Assembly: GCF_009389715.1 (NCBI RefSeq)
Contig: NC_052407.1
Span: 6,792,475 to 6,856,474, forward strand
Length of the DNA stretch: 64,000 nt
Direction of reading: 5' to 3'
DNA from: Phoenix dactylifera
Lineage: Eukaryota; Streptophyta; Magnoliopsida; Arecales; Arecaceae
In this document: positions 56,363-64,000 of the stretch, in pieces
Numbering within the stretch: position 1 is the first letter of the stretch
Layout of the letters: each line of letters opens with the position of its first letter
Notes under the pieces: model-generated
What the model saw: only the letters and a program-made list of their open reading frames with translations
The model's database searches: none
Told to the model about the DNA's origin: nothing
Position numbers and translations under genes: made by a program

Positions 56363-56589
56363 GTTGGCATAGACTCATTTATAGGACTCATGAGAAGAAA
56401 TTGATCTAGCCCCAAAATGGGCCAAAAGAGAAGGGGACCTTTGATGGGGTTAATGTCGCCACTCTACTCGATCACGTCCATACCTTTTGCATCTTCTTGT
56501 GCCAAAGGAAATGCCCGTTATCTTCATGGTCTCTCACTATGGAGCTCAAAGAAGTAAGGAGCAAACTTTCTTTAAGTTTCCCACATTTT

Positions 56590-56800
56590 CTTTCTTTTTT
56601 TCCCTTTCAAAACATTTTTACCAGCATCTCCCCAAAGGAGGCACTCCCGCTTTAGAATATTTGGACGATTATGAGAGATGAAGTGACATTTCAGGCTAAG
56701 TATATATTTAGAAAGGCCAACGGAGTCGCAGATTGAGTGACTGTTTATGTGACCTATCACTTCGGAGGCACCCTATGGGTTGGACAGAAAAGTTGTCTAG
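56590..56800 (+). pseudogene. LINE RNase H C-terminal remnant
   Basis: The + strand reads MRDEVTFQAKYIFRKANGVAD, then a stop, then VTVYVTYHFGGTLW. This parallels the C terminus of the LINE RNase H at 14.4-14.8 kb (FLAKHVFREANGAVDWVAAHAAHH). One nonsense change replaces the W after VAD. It is the fourth such fragment in the window. Confidence 0.55.
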
Positions 56801-57173
56801 GCATTTTATAATCTATTGTTTTTTAATTTTATTGCGTATATCCGTATTTGTTGTATATACAAACCCTTCCCCCACCCTTCGGCCAAAGAGTTCTTCCTTA
56901 CTTTTTCTCATCAACCCAAAAAAAGAAAAAGAAAAAGAAAATTCCTTCTCCTTTTAGGATCCGATTCCCAAAGAGCTTTGGTGACCGTTTCTCATTTAAA
57001 ATCCACTTCATGAAAAACGATTCCCGTTTCCCTTCTCTTAACCTTTTCCCAGGCTTTCCCTCTTCCCCATAAAACCCAAATGCCGCCCGCCACTTCTCCA
57101 AGGGTTTAAGGCGGGGTTTTTTTTCTATCATTATAACTTTCCCTTTTCCTACCACTAGAAGAAGTTGAAGAAG
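56801..57173 (+). promoter_or_regulatory. Upstream region of the X8-domain gene
   Basis: A TATA-like CCATAAAACCC occurs at about 57067-57077, about 100 bp before the start codon, followed by a pyrimidine-rich leader. No other element is clear. Confidence 0.3.
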
Positions 57174-60100
57174 ATGAGGGTGGTGGAGTTTTACTTCTAC
57201 CTTCTCATTTCCCCGCTACCTCTCCTTGGTCTTACTGGTGAGTGGCCAAAGAGGCAAAATCTTTCTCATTATAGGCTTCCTTCTCTACTTTCTCTTCATG
57301 TCTTCTTTCTTCTGTCTGTGCTCTAGATGCAGGTCAAGAAGCTATTCAGCCGGTGAACCTCCGGGAACCAAACCAGTTTAGCCTTCACCTTTCCCCTCAC
57401 ACCACTAGCCCACTTCCCATTGCAGTCTCTGTCACTGAAGCAGAGCTTTCCGTAGTCTCTTCCAGTGTCTTAGCGGCAGAGAGCTGGCTAAAAACTCATG
57501 TCCTTGCTCCCCTCTCCTCCACTAGGATCACCACCATTGAGTTAGGAAAAGGGGTCCTGTGTGACAGAAACCATGAACACCAATGGAGCTTGGTTCTGCC
57601 CTCTGTTAAAAATTTGTACTACTGTCTAGTGAGAAGAGGTCTATTAGAAAAGATCAAACTTTCTGCTGCCTTTTCCTCTAATTGCTTCCACCATCTTCAC
57701 TTCTCTTTATCTGGAGGTGATTTGAAACAGGGCATACTAAATCCTTTGCTGGGCTTCCTCCAAGATAACACCATGGTTTACTCCATCGATTCGTCTTCTG
57801 AATTCTCGCATCCCCCCGATAACTACGAACGGGTTTACTCCGTTCATCGAGTTGCCTCGGAAGAGCTGGGCTTTTCCAAGCTGCCACCTCCATTTATGCT
57901 TCCAAGTCCTAGAACTCCTCTCTCGCCCATCCCATTTGCGCCGGTGCCTGACTCCCACTTCTCTTTCGTGCCCAGTGCTGCCCCATCGGAAATCCCCACG
58001 AACCCACCTGATGCGCCACGAGTTCCATCGCCATTGCCGAATGCCTCTCCATCGAGAGCTCCTGCAGGCAGTCCTCTCATGTCTGTGTTCCCACCACCAT
58101 CGCCCGCTGCCCCTGTGACACCGCATTCACCAGCTGCCCCTTCAGCTCAAGTCCCGATAATCCCAGCTTTTCCGCCTGTAGTATTCCCACCGTTGGCGCC
58201 TTGCTCTGTGCCGGCACCGGAGCCTGCGCCAGGGCCAGGGGAAGAGCAGAAGGGGGGCTTGTGGTGTGTGGCGAAGCCGGCAGTTCCGGCGGAAAAGTTG
58301 CAAGAGGCAATGGACTATGCCTGTGGGGAAGGTGGGGCTGACTGCGAGGAGATTAGGCCTAATGGTAGCTGTTATTATCCTGATACTGTGGTAGCCCATG
58401 CTTCCTATGCTTTGAATAGCTGCTGGCAGAAGACGAAGCATGCCGGAGGCACCTGCAGCTTTGATGGGACTGCAATACTTATTACATCAGACCCAAGTAT
58501 GTGCAAAAAAAAAGCTCCTCTTTACCTCCCTATTGGCTTCTAAATTCTTGCTGTTTTTTCTGCCTCCATTGTTGCATTCTGTGCTGGAGTAGCGTGAAGT
58601 AGTATGTTTCTCCATTCATTGAGTTTATATATCTTTATCAATTTATACCATGACAGTGCTGCAGTCTTTGTAGTTGTTTAGAGCTATACCTATGTTGTTG
58701 TTCTCATGCTAGTTTTAGCAAGGGGTGGTCAGCATTAATTCATCATTGGTGCCCCATACATTGTTATAGCTCCAGTCTGAGTGCATTTTTTACATGTGCT
58801 CACTTGTTCCCGTCTCTTGCTTGTGCATTTGTACACCATTCTGTTTTGGGTTGGCTTCAGAATAATGTGAATGGCGAAGTTGATCTTAAGATTCATTGTC
58901 GTTGATTTGTGTTTCTGCTATGGGATTTGACTTAAAAGTGTCTTTGGTATAGACCTCTGCGAGAGATTAAGTATAAAGGAATTGCAGCATATTGCTATGA
59001 AATGTCTTTTGTAGATTCATCTCTGTTTTTCTCTTGTTGCAGTTCCTTGTATTCGTTTCGATCCCTCTTGAAAAGAATTGATGGGATCTTCCCATCCTCT
59101 GCTCAAAAAATAAGAAACAAACAAACAGATAATGGGGAAAATAATAAGACTTCTTTAGGTTGAAGTCTAAGAAATAGGGATGGATATATGTTCGTTATAC
59201 TTATGATAACCAGCCATAATTTAGTTTTCTAAGCTTTAATTTGAGTTTCTTTTAGTGCATTGCAAAGCTAATTGAATTGTTTGATCCTTTTTTTTAATTT
59301 GTACTGCAAATCTAATCAAATGTTTGATAAGTGGTCCCATATGTAATTACTTTCCTTTTTCCTCATCTATGTATGCAATCTTCCCATACTCAAAGTTAAT
59401 TACTAGCTTGAGTCATACCTTAAGCCTACAGAATAGTTTCTCCTCCTGTGCATATTGTCTGTTCTTGTTTCTTGCACAATTTCCTACTTTTTTGTTCACT
59501 TCTTCTACTTGGTATGGGACATGAGAGGTTTTCTCAAGTCCTCTAACTAGTGCATGCTTCTACCTTGGATTGGTTGGAGTCTCATAACACTAAGAAGATG
59601 ATGTCCTTGGCATGCTCAAGGTCAGCTCTGTATATTTTTCTTTAATACATCTTCGTATTGTTTTGGTACATACATCAGCATTTTCTTATTTCCCCATTGT
59701 CTCATTTGTTTAATGTACCTATCCATAGCTATATCCCTAAGTAATTCCCAAACCCATCTTAGCATTATGGTCTTTTCTCATTGCCTCGGTTCCAGAGTTT
59801 AGATTCAAAATTTCAAATACTAGAATCAGTCGCATTGAGTTAGATGAGATTCTATGGTATTCAATTGCATGACTCTGAAATAGGTATCTTCTTGGCATCC
59901 ACCCTCCATTATAAATCGTATGAGATGGATCATAAGTGGTGCAAAATATAAATGCTAAAGCAATGTGGACTTGGCAATTAAGGAAAAAATATCATATGGG
60001 ATGAGCACCAAAAGAAGAAATATGGGATAGGCTTTCTATTTTGCTATGTTTTCCCTAGTACCCATCTTAAAGTAGAAATCCAAAAGTCACAAACTTCTCC

Positions 60101-61506
60101 TAATAACGAAGTCGTCGATCCCATGATTCAAAAAAAAAAAAAAGGAAAGGAAATCATGTGCGGTATAAAAACCAAAAAAGAAAAGAAATTATGCATGGCA
60201 TCCTCTTGCTTCCTCGTTTCCAAAACATGCTTTTTACCAGTACACACTCCATGGCTAGATAATACACACTAAGTAAATTAGTCATTTAGTATGCTAATAC
60301 ACATCTTTAGATAAATCTATTCATAGTTTTTAGAACATAGAGTTTAGTAGTATACTATACATGGCCGGTAACATACTTAATAAATTAGTCGTCTAGCAAT
60401 CCAATGTACACATCCTATCAAATTGATACATAGTTTTTAGAATATCATGTTCACCAGTGTACATTATATGACTAGGTGATACGCACTCATTGACTTCCTA
60501 ATACATACTGCAAGCTTCTTTTACACACACCTAGCAGTGATCCAATGCACATCTCTAGATAAATTGATACACAGTTTCCAAAACATGCTTTTTACCAATA
60601 CATGCTAATATAGCCAAGTGATATATACATAACAAATTAAGTTATCTAGCAAGCTAATATACACCTCTAGGTAAATCGATATACGGTTGCCATAATAGTA
60701 TTCATCAGTATTAGTACACAGTGCACAGTTTTTTAGTTTTGTTTAACATAAAAAATTATATACATACTATTCCTTAGATTCCCTAACTCTTAGATCCAAA
60801 AATTCTGAAAAAGAGGGAAATTTGGAGGAGGAACGAACTTGAAAAAAAGAAAGAAGATCTTATGAAAGGGAGAGATGGCTTGATGAGGAAAAGGACGGAT
60901 AGAGAGGCTTGACGAGAAAGAAAGAGCATGCCACGCGTGATTCCCATTCCTTCTTTGATTTTTTTTTTTTAATCACGAGACCAACTACTCCGTTAGTAGG
61001 TCAAGTTTTTGACTTTTGAGTTTCTACTTTAAGATGGACATTAAGGGAAATGTGGTAAAACAAAAAGCCCACCCCATATTTCCTTCTCTGGTGCCCGTCC
61101 AATATGAGTTTTGTTCGGCAATTAGAAATGCATCAATCATGGAGGAAAGAGCAGTGGTGTGTGCCAAAATACATTATTATCAGTTTAACAAAAGATATGT
61201 AGCTACTTGTAGTGCTAGACTGAAAAATAAAATTTTAAAAAGGTTTACTTTTATGTTCCCTTAAAAATTGTAACTCAAATTTGAAGGCCCTTGAATTGTT
61301 GCACCATTTGTAGCACATAATGAAAAAACTTAATTGTGTTAATATTAGCAATTGAAGCTTAGCAGCCGGTATTATATAAAACACATTCTGTAGTGTCATC
61401 ATTGCCTTTATTGTTTTTTTTCCTCCAAGAAAGATGATAACCCATCTTTGATTAATTGGATTGTTTACCTGCAGGCTTTCAGCAATGCCGGTTCATATTC
61501 ACTTGA
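57174..61506 (+). CDS. Secreted X8 (CBM43) protein with GH17-like N-terminal region
   Basis: Exons 57174-57237, 57327-58496 and 61475-61506, GT-AG introns, phases joining to 421 aa. Exon 1 is a hydrophobic signal peptide (VEFYFYLLISPLPLLGL). Residues ~33-200 resemble part of plant GH17 beta-1,3-glucanases (ESWLKTHVLAPLSSTRITTI, VLCDRNHEHQWSLVLPSVKN, AAFSSNCFHHLHF). No complete barrel and no catalytic Glu motifs are visible, so hydrolysis is unlikely. Residues ~205-325 are a Pro/Ser/Ala-rich linker of cell-wall type. Residues 331-421 are an X8 domain (WCVAKP, CYYPDTVVAHASYALNSCWQ, GGTCSFDGTAILITSDPSF) that binds callose in characterised relatives. The last X8 cysteine comes from the 10-residue final exon. 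There is no GPI-anchor tail. Role inferred: apoplastic or plasmodesmal callose/glucan binding. Confidence 0.85.
58497..61474 (+). other. Intron 2 of the X8 gene
   Basis: 2978 bp, starting GTATGT and ending TTTACCTGCAG. It is AT-rich with no embedded gene recognised. Reading through the donor would give a slightly different 15-residue end and a stop at 58541, so intron retention would truncate the X8 domain before its last Cys. Confidence 0.75.
60226..60720. repeat. Degenerate tandem repeat in X8 intron 2, ~110-140-bp unit
   Basis: Four diverged units begin near 60226, 60337, 60445 and 60585. Each has a CATG..TTACCAGTA-like start, then a GGTGATA/AAATTAGT block, then AGATAAATTGATACATAGTTTTTAGAA-like endings. 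They alternate AAATTAGTC with ACACATC phrases. Confidence 0.6.
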
Positions 61507-62945
61507 GATGATGGTGATAGAGCCTTGATGCTGTTCGGATGCTCTTTTTAATTTACATATATTTTTGGTCTGATGAAATCAAGTAGGTGGTTGTTTTGTG
61601 GGTGAGAAAAATATTTTGACAACCGAGTTTCAAACAGCATTTAAGTTTGTTCAGGGACTTTTGGTATTTAACCGACCTTCTTTACGCATAATCTGCACAT
61701 GCTCATTAAATCTAAATATGAGATGATCCAATCCTGTGTTAATTACAGGTACTTAGGAAAGGGATCAATGAGACTAGAGGAGTGTATGAAGCCAATGCCT
61801 AGAGCAACTTGGCCATTTTATTACTTTCCAATCATTTATAAAAAGAAAAAAAATCTTTGGGGCATGAAAAGTTAAAAAAAAAACAAATGAAATTTTTGAA
61901 AGCTCACTGGATTCCTAGAGAGGAATTGGTCTAAGATAGTTGAAAAGTAAAATATTTAAAGATATAAAATGAAAACCAAACTATCATGTAATACAAACCA
62001 ATTCAATTAGGAATCTAATTAATTGGATTTAAATATTGAAATATCGGATTTAGTGTATGCATACTACTATAGCCAATTATATTATCTAATATCTATGACA
62101 CAATTCATTATTGAGACATGTCGAGCGATCACACCCCTTCATTTACTGCCTTGGATAATGCATTTTCAAAACTTAGGATGTCAAGTAATTATAATTTGAA
62201 TGAGCCTCTAAGCATCTCTCAAAGAAAACAATAACTGATGATATAATTTTTGTCATATATAGATAGAGTACTTTCACATCATTCATGAATGTGTAGTGCA
62301 TATGCTCTGTCATCATCTATGATTCTGGTTAAAGAAACAGTCTTCTAGCCAGGCTCATATGCCTCGATACGACCGTGAGAGAGGGCTTGGAGAGAGTGGC
62401 TTAGCCATTTAGAGATAGAGATTGAGAAAGATGATAGGAGATAGAGATTTAAGAGTCCTATAGTAAGTGCGAAGCTAGACTTAATTGGCAGTTGTTCCTT
62501 TCTTCACCGAAGCCAAAGTTCTGTAGCTTTGAGGGCTTATCGGACGGGAAAAAACGAAATCTTTGGGAGCCTGCATCAGAATTCTTTCCGCCACGCACTT
62601 CACATCTTCCAATATTTGGAAACATCGCATTAAATATCATATTTGAATATATTTTATGCTCGACTGTCACGGAAGTGGTACAATATTTTGTTGCAAATTA
62701 ATCCTTTAAAATGATAGTTGAAGTAATTAATGAAGAAATTAAGTAATTAACCACTCATTTAGTTTGCCTGTTTGCAATGGATACCCTTGACAACCTTTGC
62801 ATTGATAGTTATCTGTGATTTTCTTCTGTTTTGACAAACAGTACAGGTGGCAGCCCCACCTATAATCGAGGTAAGGAAAACCTGAACCTAGATCCCTTGT
62901 AACCACACCACAAGGACAACATTTGCATTGCTTATTACTAGTGAA

Positions 62946-62950
<5 letters not shown>
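61507..62950. other. X8 gene 3' flank and intergenic DNA
   Basis: The gene's 3' UTR likely lies in the first 150 bp. Beyond it the DNA is AT-rich, without a recognised gene, up to the TA tract. Confidence 0.4.

Positions 62951-63042
<92 letters not shown>
62951..63042. repeat. (TA)46 microsatellite
   Basis: An uninterrupted alternating TA tract of about 92 bp. It can extrude as a cruciform and is likely to be length-variable. Confidence 0.97.
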
Positions 63043-63044
<2 letters not shown>

Positions 63045-64000
63045 AGAAGCGCGGTTCCGGGCCACTTATATCCACACCAAGAGATTTTACAAAATCAACA
63101 ATCTGGCGCCCTAAGAGAGATTTTCAACTCTAGTAGAGGTCATGCAGGAGACAAATAGACTTGCGGGATAATGGGGGATGTTGGAGTAGAAGAGATGGAA
63201 CAGAGTTTGCAAATATTAGGAAGATGGGAAATGGCTATGAGAGAGCTTCAATGTGCTTCTCTAATGGAAGATTTGCACGAAAAACACACGATATACTTTT
63301 GAATATACCTGTTTGCTTAATAAAAAATACAGGAGATAGGCCATCAATCATCTTAATAAAAAGGAACTTAGTCAATGTTCTATATTCTCAGACAACAAAA
63401 GAATATAGTCAGGAAGAACATAAATATGCGAGAGTTTGTCTATGGAGAATCTATAACCCTGCAACTGGAATATGACAGTTACTATTCAGATATTTCTTCA
63501 AAACTGAACTTGATATATGTTTATGCAGCAACAATGGAATTATGAGCTTGAGGTAGGAAAATTTAGTAAATCTGGATTGCCAATGAAAAATGAAAATCTC
63601 TATATCATTGAAAACTTAGTTTACTCTTGCATTATTGAAACTACCGTTGTCTCCAAAAGATACTCTTTGTAGTTTCATGGAAAGCTGATACATGATGGAT
63701 TGCAGAATGAACAAATTTTGAAGTAAGTTTTGCACGTCTTATTAGATGCTTAGATATAGAATACATATACTTTGCCTCTGTACAACAATTATATATATAT
63801 AAAAAATTATGCCTATTCAGAAGTTGTTTCTTTTGGCAAAACCAAAGCGATAAGGCACTCGGATGGATGAGGTGTAATGGCCAACAAGGAGCAAGTATCA
63901 ACTGAATAGGGAAGAATGAAAAGTAACCTTGCCCACATGGAATTCCCTGCAGCTATCTTTATCACTCCAGCACATTCCCTTTGTTTTAAATATGATATGA
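63043..64000. other. Intergenic, no recognisable gene
   Basis: A 104-codon frame at 63161-63475 has no motif I know, and neighbouring frames are short. No further feature is supported up to the window edge. Confidence 0.35.

Noticed and set aside
62928-63158. 76-codon ORF beginning with Tyr-Ile repeats
   Set aside because: It reads through the (TA)46 tract. The remainder has no recognisable domain.

Overview
The window is nuclear DNA from a flowering plant, probably a monocot. The evidence is AT-rich intergenic DNA, genes with GT-AG introns, plant-only protein families (BTB-TAZ and X8/CBM43), plant-type Ty3/gypsy lineages (Tat and chromovirus), LINE RNase H fragments of plant type, and a captured MAX2/D3-like gene piece. 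The palm order would fit the overall texture, but nothing seen here fixes the species.

Only two host genes look intact, both on the + strand. A five-exon BTB/POZ-TAZ gene (BT4-like, 360 aa) spans 11053-12909. A three-exon secreted protein gene (421 aa: signal peptide, GH17-like segment without visible catalytic parts, proline-rich linker, C-terminal X8 domain) spans 57174-61506; its last 32 coding bases lie beyond a 3 kb intron. Decayed host-gene material includes a phosphoacetylglucosamine mutase pseudogene (28.9-31.6 kb, minus), a single WD40 repeat exon (17.7 kb), and a MAX2/D3-like fragment inside a TIR element (18.3-19.5 kb).

Region by region. 1-9 kb: AT-rich DNA with hAT-like ends, fold-back AT elements and LINE debris. 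9.0-10.6 kb: a long inverted-repeat element split by a solo LTR. 11-13 kb: BT4-like gene. 13.5-15 kb: LINE RNase H pieces, one a clean 5'-truncated insertion with a target duplication. 18.3-19.5 kb: Pack-MULE-like element. 22.5-33.75 kb: a minus-strand region with a convincing TATA box at 33.74 kb and at least ten diverged copies of a ~60 bp module, possibly a long noncoding transcription unit that has partly duplicated itself. 34.85-56.36 kb: a 21.5 kb nested retrotransposon complex. 57-61.5 kb: X8 gene. 61.5-64 kb: AT-rich DNA with a (TA)46 tract.

The nested complex is the main structure. A Tat-lineage Ty3/gypsy element (minus strand, TSD GTTGG) carries gag, protease, RT, two RNase H domains and integrase, broken by two in-frame stops and one frameshift. 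Between integrase and its 3' LTR lie two tandem arrays (180 bp and ~145 bp units) and a separate gene on the opposite (+) strand. That gene has its own G-box, TATA box and two introns, and encodes a 688 aa Transposase_28-like/coiled-coil protein. A much younger chromovirus (minus strand, TSD CGCTG, LTRs with 3 substitutions seen by eye) inserted about 105 bp upstream of that gene's TATA box. Its 1949-codon ORF has no stop before the LTR and runs about 350 codons into it.
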